Shown here: in pieces, positions 23,315-34,257 of the stretch
Numbering within the stretch: the stretch's first letter is position 1
Layout: every line of letters begins with the position of its first letter
Assembly: GCA_002573585.1 (NCBI GenBank)
Contig: PDNB01000026.1
Coordinates: 62,001-126,000, forward strand
Length of the DNA: 64,000 nt
Source: Helicocarpus griseus UAMH5409
Lineage: Eukaryota; Ascomycota; Eurotiomycetes; Onygenales; Ajellomycetaceae
Direction of reading: 5' to 3'
Notes under the pieces: model-generated
The model's input: only the letters and a program-made list of their open reading frames with translations
The model's database searches: none
What the model was told of the DNA's origin: nothing
Program-made: the position numbers and the translations under genes

Positions 23315-25356
23315 TTTTGTTAATACTATCTGTAGCTAGAGTATATCAGCATAGAAGAGCCTTCATACCACTTCCTGTATATAGCCTCCGTTCATATACA
23401 ATCTTTCACTTATCCGTTTGATTTTCAGTGCTATATCACAGCCAGTAGAAGTCTGTTTGAATAGCATTGTTCTGATTCATATGTATTCCCCATTCTTCGA
23501 TGTACTGCATCCCGCATAAGTCCGTAACGGTCTATGGGAAAAATAAATCGTGCTTTCCCCCTAACTGTAGCTGACTGAGAGAAGATCATCCTCAAGCCTT
23601 GTATCCTTTGCATTGTAGAGGCTAACCGCATAAGTTAGTATCTGTTGAGTAAGTGGGGAGACACACAATACAACAAATGTGAGGAGACTTCACCCTCATT
23701 CGGGATTTTAACAGCAATATCCTCTAGTATCAGATATCCATTACCTTCTTATATCAAGAAATTCGCCAGTTATTTTCCGGAGAGAGCACTGAGACTTGAG
23801 ATTATCGAGCAGCTAGGGAATCATCGTAAAGAAAATGCAGGTCTCATCAAGAAAAAAAAGCAGCCGCAATCGCCCTTACTTTTTGCAAGTTCGTCCCCTT
23901 TGAGTATTTCCCTTTTACCAGTATCCCTCGAGCTCGTGGTGGCTAGTTCCTTGACCCACTATTGCGACATCAAAATACAGCCAGACCAGTCAAACTGGGA
24001 GTTCCTTGAGTAGACAAACGGAAAATCGCTACAGGGAAATTGAATAAGCATTCGCAGCTGCCAGACTCAAAGAACGGGTTCCTTATGATCGCGAGAGAGA
24101 GCTGAAGCTGTTAAAAGCACCCCTCGGTTGAAAGCAACTTGAAGAAAAGAAAGCATGGTTGACATCCAAATGTGGCACTTGCCAACAGAACTGAAAGATA
24201 CATGTGTATCTTCAAAGGACCGGAGGACAAGGAAACCCATTACCCCAATCATCGTCGACTAGAATCCGGATGCAGGGTTTCCATAATGCACCATGGATAA
24301 CAGCTCCGGCATCGTACGCCACGGTTGCTTTGGCCCCAGAAATAGCGCCAAGAAAAGGACTGCGCCGTTGCCGTTGCAGCGTCAAGGATGAGGAAGGATT
24401 AACACTGTCACGGCGCTTAGAAGTTAGCTCTGCCCCGCGTTTCAACAAGGGTGCTTCGCGACTCTTCCTTCGATCAGCGAATGAATAATAGTACGATTAC
24501 AGTATCGGCAAAGCCCTTCACCCCGGAGCAAAGCCTTTGGCTCGTAAAACTCTATAGTTTAGAGTCCAGTGTCGTCACGGCCTGAAAGAATAGAGTCCAA
24601 CTTTGCTTGTCACGCTGACGAGTCTTCCACGCAGTGAAAGATGACTGGTTTAGCCGTTGTTTGTTTTGAACCCATGAACAAGTCAAGGGACGAGAACAAA
24701 AAAGAACCATGAACTATGGGAACAAGGATGTACATGTACAGTGCCTAAAATAAATAATCTGGGGCGATGATTCCCAGCCCTACGGGTGACCATTGTCGGA
24801 GTGAGCGGCAAGTCCAGAAATAAATATGACGTGGGGATGCTCATACAGGTTATACAATGTCGTTGGTTTCGCCCGTTCTTTGTTTGATGTTTCTGGGAGT
24901 TGGCGAATAGTTACCAGCCGGAAAATTTTATCTTTGGGGGAAAAAGCAAGGAAGAGAGCCTTGATCCTTGGAACGATATAGCACAGCGGTTGCAGCTTGT
25001 CCTGTTGGACAATATGTTTATGCATATATATACGCGAGTCGACGCCCATGAGGGAAACACGTTGGCAGGTGCAATTAGAACATCTTGATAAGTTTCAAAC
25101 TGTATAATTTTCTCTGACGTATAGATACCAGGTACGCCCTTTCCTCCCTTGTCAAGTTGATATTGTTCTCAGCAACTTTTCGTCCAGCGGCTAATGATTA
25201 TGATAGCAACGAGCGTTTCCCCTACGATCCCCGTTGCAATTCCCAGGGGGTTGAGATACAAACTGAACGACAACTCGACAGACACGCCGCATACAATCTG
25301 GTCCGCTTTCGCTTGGTTCTCTCTAGCGGATCCCCTATATCCCCAACTCGTGCGCG
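23315..25356. other. Intergenic region between OYE and F-box-like gene
   Basis: About 2 kb. It holds a possible open frame at 23645-24013 and a few others, but none has a start, composition or domain I can support. No transposon or RNA gene was recognised. Confidence 0.5.
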
Positions 25357-26412
25357 ATGACCATATTCGACAGATTTAAGTGTTTTTTCCCACCTGAATT
25401 GTTGCAACCATCTGGGACACATAATGCACTCTCATCACCCAGAGAGCTGCAAGAAAGGGAGACAACCAATTGCCGTCTTTCCGGACTACCAGCCGACATC
25501 AAAATCCAGATTCTGAAATGTTCTGACATTCTCTCTATCCGGAATCTGCTACAATACCTGCCGCTTTCAACAGGGAGCTTCGCACAGTTGTACCACGAGC
25601 GCAAACGTGCAGTCCTCAACGCCATGGTTAAGGAGAGGTTTTCCTGGGAATGGAGCATCATCGCAGGGGGAGATCCTTATGTCGCCCTCGAACCGCTTAA
25701 AGAAGAATACTTCATTCAAATCGGGTTCGTGGTTTACGCACGCTTCAGCGAGCAAAGCTTTTATACAGAAGTGTGGATGAGGGGAGAGGGGAAAAAGGTG
25801 GTTCGACCCGGGTTTAAAGGCCCAAAAGCAACTCGCGACTTGCAAATAGAGAAGTACAAAGCTGCCAAGAGTAACGTGTGGGCACTGCTTAAACTGCTCG
25901 AGGATGTACAGGACGAGATCAGGGACAAGGAAGCAATTCTCCTGGCAGAGTGGACGGAATTTTTCGGGGCTGATGGAAAGCAATGTTGGATTGTTCCCTG
26001 GGCGCGGAAAAACCTATATAGGGCGCTGCTCATCCTGTGGAAGCTGCACCTCCCCGACACCGCAATCCCTCCGAGGGTCCCAAATCCTCCGAGTACGGAC
26101 GACAGAATAATAGCAGAATCCAACCCGCAAAGTGAAGCCGCGCGTTCTCGATTGACGGAGGACGAATGGTCGATACTGATGGATTTTATGGAAGCTACGG
26201 CGGCGCAGGCCATCCAAAAAGTCGAAATTATCAAGCCAAAAAATCTGACACCGGCCGGGAAGGAAGTTTGGCTGGTTTTCCTCGAAGGTTTGAGGATAGC
26301 GCAGGCGATGATCTTTGACAGTTTGAAAAAAGACGTGGTGTATCTTCCTTCATATCCTGACCTCTCCAACAGTGGCCGCGACAGACTGAGGGAGAGGTTT
26401 GGCTACTCATGA
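25357..26412 (+). CDS. F-box-like protein of unknown target
   Basis: One exon encodes 351 residues from the ATG at 25357. About residues 42-90 read LSGLPADIKIQILKCSDILS, then IRNLLQYLPLSTGSFAQLYH, which fits a fungal F-box-like start: L-x-x-L-P-x-x-I-x-x-x-I-L followed by a helix with the S-x-x-F-x-x-L-Y-x-x pattern. The rest is alpha-helical and charged with no repeat (no LRR, WD40 or kelch), as in many lineage-specific fungal F-box proteins. If so, it would recruit substrates to an SCF ubiquitin ligase through Skp1. The gene is convergent with the next gene, 126 bases away. The assignment rests on one short motif and is tentative; the coding frame itself is convincing by length and composition. 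Confidence 0.6.
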   Translation: MTIFDRFKCFFPPELLQPSGTHNALSSPRELQERETTNCRLSGLPADIKIQILKCSDILSIRNLLQYLPLSTGSFAQLYHERKRAVLNAMVKERFSWEWSIIAGGDPYVALEPLKEEYFIQIGFVVYARFSEQSFYTEVWMRGEGKKVVRPGFKGPKATRDLQIEKYKAAKSNVWALLKLLEDVQDEIRDKEAILLAEWTEFFGADGKQCWIVPWARKNLYRALLILWKLHLPDTAIPPRVPNPPSTDDRIIAESNPQSEAARSRLTEDEWSILMDFMEATAAQAIQKVEIIKPKNLTPAGKEVWLVFLEGLRIAQAMIFDSLKKDVVYLPSYPDLSNSGRDRLRERFGYS

Positions 26413-26538
26413 AACAGGTTAGAGCCCATCGTTTAAACACTTATGAGCGTTGGCGATGCAAAGGGATGGATGAAGACGTGGACATCAATATCCAATACCA
26501 GATTGTAGACTAGAACCCCGACAATAGATTTGTTTTTA

Positions 26539-28288
26539 TTAATCCTCCTCATTTCCCTTTGACGATAATTTAGTTACCAAATAAGTCATCCTTTCGCCAC
26601 TTTCAATCAACCAAACCCACCCCGATTCTTCCATTTTCTGCTTGCCTTGGCTCTTCTTCGTATCATTCTGAGATTTATCGCTTCTAGCCACAATTCCTTG
26701 CTCAATTGCATCTTGCAAGGATGGCTGAATGTGTAACATGTTATTAGAAGCTAGGAGCTGTATCATAGTCTCAAGTAATATCGACACCTTGGCATTGTCG
26801 ATAGCACTGCTGGTGTAAGCAGCATAGGGAAGGAAACACGTTTCCAGCTTATTCTGGTTAAGAAAACCTTCATTCGAAGAAGCATTGTCCAACAAACGAT
26901 GAAGTATCGTCTCGCATAGGGTGGCTCGCGCGTTGTCTGTAAATTTTGATAGCATCGGAGAGGATACCAAGAGCTGAAATGTAGGGAGAGGTAAAGGGCG
27001 GATAAATTCAACGAGGAGATCGTACAAAGCGCCCACTTGCATGTAAGCTTTGGGTAATGCGTGTGAGACTCGTGACAAGAGCTGCATGAGTCGTTGTCGA
27101 AGAGCGAGGGATGCAATGTCACCCAGCTGTGATGCGTTGTCGGAATGCGCAACATCTGGTGACTTGTACGATGGATCCATGCTAAAATCTCCATTTGAAT
27201 TTGAAGAAGGGGCTGACGCCGCGGTCCTTGATCGCTTTGGCCGAGATGGCCTGCTATCTCTCGTGCTATAAGCGTCATCACCATTCTCTTCGACTCCATC
27301 ATCGTCGTTCGCTAGATAGTCTCCAAAAACATCTTGATCGACATCTACATCGACCTCCCGCCTTTTCAGATTTTCCTTTTCCTTTTCAGGCTCCTTCAAC
27401 TCGTTGTGGAATACCTCCCTAAACTCGTTCAAGGACTGAGAGCTCCCGTCCGCAAATATAGCTCGGACGATTCTTCGATGATGACCAGACACTCCCGATG
27501 CCCCTGATATATACTTGAAAATCAAACTTTCCCGAAGAAGAATATGGCCACTAGGCGGTGTAGCAGTCCCGTAATCCGAGTTAGAAACCAGCCTCTGTCT
27601 CTCACCCCAGTCGTCTTCTAATACATCACACATATATTGTAGCCATACACGCCACCGCGGCCATCGTTTAGGGTAGAGAACCGCACAGTTGAAGGTCCAC
27701 CCAACGGCATGCCAAAAGTCCTCAGAACGAAACCACAGAGACCCACCTTGGGCAAGGTCAACATTCAACGGAACAGTTTCGAGGTCTAAGGGGGTATCGT
27801 TGCCCTCAGTATCACCATTAACGCGATGTAAACCTCCATGACGCGATGAAGAGAACCTGGTAAAGGCGAAGGCAATGTCGAATTTCGCAGCCAATGGCCC
27901 CACCAGCTTATTCGTAAGGCGTAACAGTTGTAGAGCTGTATTGGCAGCTTGCGTGCCCTCCACTGTCTTCGCTCGAGTTGTGGTGGAAGGGTGCACGACA
28001 AGAGTAGCTGCAAGGGCGAGGTGCTGGGGTGTCGGTATAAACGCAGGGCCCGACGCAATAGTATTTGACGAGAGTAGACTCAGAAGAAGTTGGAGGGCTT
28101 GGTGGACTATCAGGCATGGATATCAAATTAGCTGTTTGCTTGCGATCTCCAAAATCTACAACCAAAGCGGAACGGGGTAGCTTACACAGCTTTTCCTCAA
28201 AGTAGATGGTGCAATGACGGTGCAATTCGAAAGGCAGGGTCTTAGCAGACCGGTATTTGTGGCCTGGCAGATCCTCCTGAAGATCCAT
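26539..28288 (-). CDS. Conserved fungal protein of unknown function
   Basis: Two exons, 28186-28288 and 26539-28106, encode 556 residues; the intron is 79 bases (GTAAGC donor, GATAG acceptor). The junction restores a smooth helical stretch: IYFEEKL joined to FHQALQLLLSLLSSNTIASG, then GPAFIPTPQHLALAATLVVHP. The middle has FWHAVGWTFNCAVLYPKRWPRW and WLQYMCDVLEDDWGER, rich in Trp. Then comes an acidic/basic disordered insert (about residues 225-330) with EVDVDVDQDVFGDYL and a SRPSRPKRSRT nuclear-signal-like stretch, and a helical C-terminus. I cannot name the family. The Trp-rich helical repeat layout with a nuclear-signal-like stretch suggests a nuclear scaffold, but this is inference. It shares a short bidirectional promoter with the HAD gene. 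Confidence 0.7.
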
Positions 28289-28572
28289 GGCTTGAATGGT
28301 TGAGTGAAAGCTACTCAGCTACATGTTCCAGACGCGTCGTGCGTGGTTAAAGGGAAAGACGCGCGGGTGTTTGCTCATAGATTGAATTGGCGATTGGCGC
28401 TAGAGCGGCGGAACAGCTGCTTATCAACCCCACCACTTCCATAGCAGTAGCTACGGATATTCATATTATTGAACAATTCTTGAATGTCAAGTTAGAAAAC
28501 TCCCTGCTTCTTGCATCTTTTCAAAAAATTACATTCAGCTCCTTTCTTTATTTTATGATTACTGCGCGTACC
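28289..28572. promoter_or_regulatory. Short bidirectional promoter region
   Basis: Only 284 bases separate the divergent start codons of the unknown protein gene and the HAD phosphatase gene, so the two promoters must overlap. Possible co-regulation is inference. Confidence 0.55.
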
Positions 28573-29670
28573 ATGTCTGCCGCTGTCAGCTCTTCTCTCC
28601 GTCCCTGGAGGTTTGCCCCGCTCAACCCCGAAGCATGTCAAGATGGCAAAGATTCCTCGTTCAAAGGCGTTGTGTTTGATGTTGACGGGACGCTATGGTA
28701 AGATAAAAGCATACTCATTTTTCTTTGGGCTTTCTTATATCCCTTAACCCTTGCCTACTAGATTAAGAAAGCCAGGGAGGGTTGATATTGAATATCTGTA
28801 TAGAAATGCCTGCAACTCTAATAGCTAACTATTACCAGCCTACCACAAAACTACATGTTCCAGGAGATGCGGTATGTTCAAATAATTACCCCCAAATATT
28901 ACCAAATATCTCTAGAGTAACAAAATGTACAGCTCCGTATTAGGAATTGATAAATCCGTTGACATCATCGGCCACATCCGCAGCTTACCAGCCCTAAAGG
29001 ACCGCACCGCAGCTATCACGAAAATCAAAGATATCGAGCAACGAGCCATGGTCAAGCAAGTGCCCCAGCCCGGTCTTGTAGAGCTAATGGATTACCTGAA
29101 ATCAAAGGGGCTGAAGCGGGCTCTATGCACGCGGAATTTCGAGTACGCATTCGGGGTTCATGACTGCTGATATGTCTATTGCTAATCCTCCTTGCCAAAG
29201 AACCCCTGTAAATCATCTCCTCAAAACCCACCTTTCGCAACACGAATTTCTCCCAATTATTACCCGTGACACGCCGGATATACTCCCTAAGCCTGACCCA
29301 GCGGGTATTTTGCATATAGCAAAGGAATGGGGGACCAAACCAGAGGATTTGATCATGGTAAGCTGTCCGCTATTGTACTATAAAGCGTGCCGTGGTAGTT
29401 CATCAGTAAGGCAGAAAAGAAAACCCTAACCCAAATACAATAATAACTATCTAGGTCGGAGACAGCCTCGACGACATGACAGCAGGCCATCTAGCGGGTG
29501 CTGCCACTATCCTATTGCTCAACGACCACAACCAAGCGCTAAAGGAGCATGAACATACACATTTCTGGATTAAGCGGCTAGACGATATGATTTCTATTTT
29601 GGAATATGGCATTGCGGAACCTAAGGTTAATCCCAAAGACGATGACGGCGATTGGGTGACTGAGGAGTGA
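28573..29670 (+). CDS. HAD-superfamily phosphatase
   Basis: Five exons, 28573-28697, 28839-28871, 28933-29142, 29201-29357 and 29455-29670, encode 246 residues. All junctions are GT-AG and in phase; introns are 58-141 bases and one exon is only 33 bases. All four HAD motifs are visible: FDVDGTL (motif I, Asp36 and Asp38), LCTRN (motif II, Thr), KPDP (motif III, Lys) and VGDSLDDM (motif IV). The cap between motifs I and II is small and helical, as in the GPH/phosphoglycolate-phosphatase-like subfamily. An in-frame ATG 18 bases upstream (28555) is an alternative start. Such fungal proteins act on small phosphorylated metabolites; the substrate cannot be read from sequence. Confidence 0.88.
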
Positions 29671-30070
29671 TTTTTAGGATGTCTGTTGTGGTTTTGTATG
29701 TAGTATGTATGCATTTGAAGAGAGAACAATTAGGGATCGGTATTTTAGTTTTGCGTGATAGACTCGGATGGTTAACAAGGCATTCGGTTTGGTGGAATGA
29801 TACGAGGCGCAGACATCCTGAAAATAGCACGCAATCCGGCCTTTCTATTCCGTGTTATAAATCACTGGAAATAAGAAATGAATTATGTATCATACACATA
29901 TCATTTAAAAAATTCTCCCTGTTTCCGAACATGACCCTGCTTGCTTGCTGATCGCAGGTATCTCGATAGAGAGAGAAAAGAAATACAAGGCCTCCCGGTA
30001 TGCAACCGAAAACGCCTAGATGCAATGACCCCTAACTCATATTAGATTCAAATCATCTATTCCCAGTCAC
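29671..30070. other. Convergent intergenic region
   Basis: About 400 bases between the 3' ends of the HAD gene (+) and the zinc-knuckle gene (-). They hold the two 3' untranslated regions; nothing else seen. Confidence 0.6.
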
Positions 30071-32190
30071 TCAAAACCTATGTTGGTCCCACGCCTTCTT
30101 AGCCGCGCTAGGCATAGGTCGATATGTCTCTCTATTCGAGCCTCCCTTGCCGCCTCTTCCACGACCGCGCGCGCCACCACCGCCTCTACCCCTCCCACGC
30201 CCGGCTGATTGTTGAGGAGGGGGTCCGCGTGAGCGCGGAGGGGACCTCGGCGGTGATCGGGGAGGAGATTCACCCCCTAGCTTCCAACCACCAGAGCCAT
30301 TCCTCGGTCGCGATGAGGATCGAATAGGTGACAGTGAGCGTTGGCGAGTATTATTGCCGGGATACTGATCTCGATCCCTGTATCCACGGCTATAGTTGTT
30401 GGGTACGTACGAATCATTCCCAGGCCCTTGTGGACGGCGGCTATCATCAAAGTTCCTGCCGCGTCCTATCGCATTGCTAACACGAATGCGTCCACGTGGA
30501 GGTGACCGGTTTATTGGATTCCAATGACCCGGCCGTCCGAAAGCCCCATCATCACTCTCAGGGGAAGCAGAGCGCCCATTGGCGCGGCCTCTTATTTTAT
30601 ATCCAGAATCATTCTGCTTGCTATTTCCCTTGGTAGATATAGCATGAGCGAAAGTGTTCAAATTGGAGAACATTGATGGATCATAGTGTTTAAGACTGAA
30701 CGATGAGGAATTCATCGGAAAATTTCTTGTAGGACAATCTCCAAGTAGATGTCGACTACTAGTGCAGTGACAGCAAGAGATAGATATGAAAATGTGGCCC
30801 GAGGTTGGGCTTCGCTTAGGAAGCTTCCATATCAAATCACACTCATGCTCAGTATGGTCACGGGAGCCACACAAATCACAGGGCTCTTCCATAGCCGACG
30901 CTTTAAAGGGGGATGCGCAGCTTGCTGCGTCGTGTCCCCGTTCTCTGCAACGTTGGCACCTCCTCCAAGAAGGGCAAAACCGACTTTCATGAACAGCCCA
31001 TGCTCCGCAATGCTCACACTGCGTTTCGGCGTCAGAATTTAAACAAACCGGCTTTTCCTGGTACATAGACGCGAAAGCATAACTACGCCGGAAGAACAGG
31101 AGGGAGAACATACCTCCTTACTAGGGCAAACTTCTGCCAGGTGGCCTTCCCTCATACAATCAAAGCACCTTACGGGCAAACTGAGGTCAAGGTTTTCTGG
31201 CTCTAAATCAAAGAATATATACCTAGCCTGAGTCTCCAGATCTTTATGATTGAGATCAGCAAGGGTAGCAGGATCAATACTGTACTTTGAGCGGTATGTC
31301 CGAATTGCAGCAGTCTTTGGCCCTCCGGACGAGGCTTCCCGAGTAGTAACATCAGCGTGAACAGGGGCTTCTGGGACTTTGCTTCCATCTTCATCGATTG
31401 GTTGACAAATTCCCTCTCCATTTACTTTATGAGATTCCGGCATGTCACTGTTTCCAGAAAAAGCGACTTTTCCTTGTCCATTGGGAACCCCATTCATCCC
31501 ATTCTGTAATATATCCGCTTTAGGGGGGCCGCTCAAATTGAGCATGATATCATTATTTCCATCAGTTTCCTCTCCGGACTCCATATCGGAGAAATCTGCG
31601 GCATAAGTCGTTTGACCTCTGCTTGATTTAGCATGAGGCTCGCTCCTAGAAGCGTCGGTTTCGGAATCGTCTTTATCTTGGTCCTCCGCTCGCTGACTTG
31701 GGTCACCGCTCCCCGTAGATGAAGCAGATGTACTTCGACTACGCCAGTATTTCCCATTAACAGCTTCAAACGAAGTTGTAGCAGCTGTGTTTGCCGTGTC
31801 CTGTCGGCTTCGCCCACGGAGGGCGGTCCTAACAGCGCCCCTGCTGAGCTTGTTCCAATTCATGGATGGTGCTATTCCTCGTGACGCGGGGCGAGAAAAT
31901 TGCGAAGGGGCACTTTCTGCTGGCGAATTATTGTCGCTGCTATCTGTGTTCGTGCTGGACGCTGAACTAGAAGGATTATCAACTGCTAGCGATGTGGAGG
32001 TAAATGAAGTGCCTTTGGGGACGAAATCTTGAATGTCTCGACGACCTAGCTTGCGATTTTTCCTTGAACGTCGTTTATCGGAAGATCCTGATGAGGACGT
32101 TCTCCGAGACCCGGAGGACGCGTTCTTATTCCGGCCGCGCAATAAGCCTACAGAGGCAGTCCGCGAATCACCGTCTTCATCATCAGACAT
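30071..32190 (-). CDS. Zinc-knuckle RGG-box RNA-binding protein (Air/TRAMP-like)
   Basis: Exons 31114-32190 and 30071-31057 (intron 56 bases) encode 687 residues. The start is ATG at 32190 (MSDDEDGDSRTASVGLLRG); an in-frame upstream TTG is not a start. Residues about 1-330 are disordered and Ser-rich. Then follow CCHC-type zinc knuckles: CFDCMREGHLAEVCPS, CEHCGAWAVHESRFCPSW, CQRCRERGHDAASC, CDLCGSRDHTEHEC, and CCHCTSSRHLLGDCP. The C-terminus is Arg/Gly-rich with PPRSPPRSPPR repeats and RGRGRGGGGARGRGRGG. Several clustered CCHC knuckles with a neighbouring disordered region match Air1/2 of the TRAMP complex, which helps nuclear RNA surveillance; the large RGG tail is additional. A general single-stranded nucleic-acid binder is the alternative. 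RNA binding is well supported; TRAMP membership is inference. Confidence 0.82.
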
Positions 32191-32665
32191 GTTCTTCAAG
32201 TAGGTCTTCGCGGAATCGATCCCAAGTTAGACAGCCATGCGTGCTCGAGCCAATTTCTAGCTGCGTATCGTCTGTCGAATGGGAAAAGTGAAGTGAAGTT
32301 GAAACGAGAAACCAAGAGCTGCGTTTTCACAGATACGTGGTGGTTGTTGTCTGCTTGACAGTTGTCTTCCTCAAAACAAAAAAAATCGACCTTTGAACTT
32401 ACGTCACATGACGAATCAGCTCCTGCCCTGATTTTTTAAGCTTACTAATCCTCCCCCCGCATTATAATAAGGCCATTCATTCTGAGTCTCTGATACTCAT
32501 CGTTTCACAATATCCGTTGTCCATGTTCTTTGATTTTTTCCCCTACTATCGTTTGTCGGGCTACCTTGAGCGGTGTCTCGCAGGTCTGCTGCGACTATAA
32601 TATTAAGTCGTCACCTCATAAAAGTCTCTCAAATCTGCCGCTGATTGGCTGAGCGCTCTTGATGT
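32191..32665. other. Promoter side of the zinc-knuckle gene
   Basis: About 475 bases between the zinc-knuckle start and the hAT-type element. It should contain the promoter and 5' leader of that gene. No specific site is claimed. Confidence 0.5.
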
Positions 32666-32673
32666 CTGGCATT
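32666..32673. repeat. Target-site duplication, left copy (CTGGCATT)
   Basis: This 8-base sequence is repeated exactly at 33064-33071, directly outside the two inverted ends of the element between them. Eight bases is the duplication size typical of hAT transposases. Confidence 0.93.
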
Positions 32674-33063
32674 TAGTGTTGTTTTTTTCGCGGGTCGGGT
32701 CAAAAAAAAGGCCCTGGTGCCCGAAACAATAGGGCTTCGGGTCAGGTCTTTAACTAAAACCCCGAAACAACGGGCCTGCGGGTTTAACTAACTGAGCCCG
32801 TTTGGCCCATAACGGGTTTTTGAGCGCGCCTGCGGCGCCTAGCGTGCTTAACTGGCTTAACTAGGTTTAGTTAAGCCACTGGACGCCCCTATAAGCGCGG
32901 GCATTTTTTTTTTCGGGTCGGGTCGGGTCGGGTTTGGGGGCTCAGGTGCCCAAAACAATAGGGCTTACGGGCCCAGGCTTTAATTAAAAACCCGCCCAAA
33001 CGGGTTTTTTCGCGGGTCGGGTTAGTGACCCGGCGGGTTCAGTGATTCGGGTTAACAACACTA
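32674..33063. mobile_element. 390-bp non-autonomous hAT-type element (MITE)
   Basis: The element begins TAGTGTTGTT and ends AACAACACTA, a perfect 10-base terminal inverted repeat, and is flanked on both sides by the identical 8-base CTGGCATT. Both facts fit the hAT superfamily. It has no coding capacity, so it must be moved by a transposase elsewhere. Inside are repeated GGGTCGGGT blocks near both ends, a direct internal repeat about 229 bases apart (GGTGCCC-AAACAATAGGGCTT at about 32716 and 32945), and a central hairpin at 32854-32877 with an 8-base stem GGCTTAAC/GTTAAGCC. hAT elements commonly carry such subterminal motifs as transposase binding sites. Exact duplications and ends suggest a young insertion. 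It lies upstream of the zinc-knuckle gene. Confidence 0.9.
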
Positions 33064-33071
33064 CTGGCATT
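33064..33071. repeat. Target-site duplication, right copy (CTGGCATT)
   Basis: Exact partner of the copy at 32666-32673, immediately after the right inverted end of the hAT-type element. Confidence 0.93.
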
Positions 33072-34257
33072 ATACCCTAGGAGGCTGATTGATATCAGCT
33101 CTGGCAAAGAAATTGGGGATCAAGGCAATACAGTATGTCTAAAAGGGGAGGAAGAGATGGTAGACATGAGAAATTAGCTCAGTGCGAACTGAGAATATGG
33201 CCGACCTCTCCGTACGGAGTCCTCCATACCCGAAGTAGATTCGGCTCTGTTCGGCATGTCTTGTGGCTGCGTTCAGTCAAATAAGCCACAAATTCTGATA
33301 TCGTTATTTGCCATTGGATGCAGCTGAGACTATTCAAGCCAATTGAAAGCCCAGCTGTATCGGCTTCTTGACCCTATTGAGGAAGCTTGATTTTTTGTTG
33401 TCACAGTGAACAATAAAGGCGGCGGCAAGACGAGAAAGATTTGTTGGAAGAGCCTAGAGGGACTTGGCTGAGCAGTGAGAGGGGGCCACTGACGACTTTG
33501 ATAAGTGAAAGCCGGCGTACAGAACATACGCTCAGTTCTTGTTGGCGCGAAAAGGCTCCTGTTCAGCCGCTGATAACTGTGGCTTTTGGCAGGTTCGGGC
33601 AAGATATCATGAAGGAAGATGGCTCTTCTGTCTAATTGGTTGTGGCATCAATTATTGGGCAACTCTTGCTTTCCCGGGGCTTCTATGCTCGACTGACGAT
33701 CGTCGTTCATGGGTCGAATTTTTAGTTTTTCATTTGCATATCACGGAACCAGTGCCGTGGAATACGTGCGATCTTCTACAGTTGGGGTGGAATGAAAATA
33801 CTTTTAACTAGTCAGCCAGGGTCGCTCTTCAAAGTCCAAGTCATTCGGATTTCAACTTCCTTTGGTCACCTTGAGCCCGAAAATTCACAGAAGGCTGTAT
33901 ACGGAAATGAGGGTTTCTATGAGTTACAACCGAAGTATCTTGGTGCCATCAACTGAAAAATGGTCATTTCCATTGAGCCATTCATTAATATTACATCTTA
34001 ACTGGGTTTGTATTCTTCAAGCCGACCAGTGCTTTTTACAACTTCTCTCTGTCATCTAACTGTCACATAGTACCTAGGTATGTACAAGCCACTCCATAGG
34101 GACTCTCGAGTTATTACGGTAGGTCTTGAGTGCTAGATTCAGCCCGCCATCCCGAGGCTTCACAACTGGATATAAGATGCCCGGTATTTCCTATATGATA
34201 TCCCGTTTTCTACTCAATAGCCACAGCAACGGCTACTTAATACCATATCTTTCCGCT
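33072..34257. other. Intergenic region before the cysteine-rich protein gene
   Basis: About 1.2 kb with no supported gene. Open frames near 33330-33811 overlap on both strands without domains. It should include the promoter of the cysteine-rich protein gene. Confidence 0.5.

Noticed and set aside
23645..24013. Open frame of 122 codons downstream of the OYE gene
   Set aside because: It shows no domain and no splice or composition support, and does not extend in either direction.
32191..32199. A start three codons upstream in the zinc-knuckle gene
   Set aside because: The upstream codon is TTG, not ATG; the first true ATG is at 32190.
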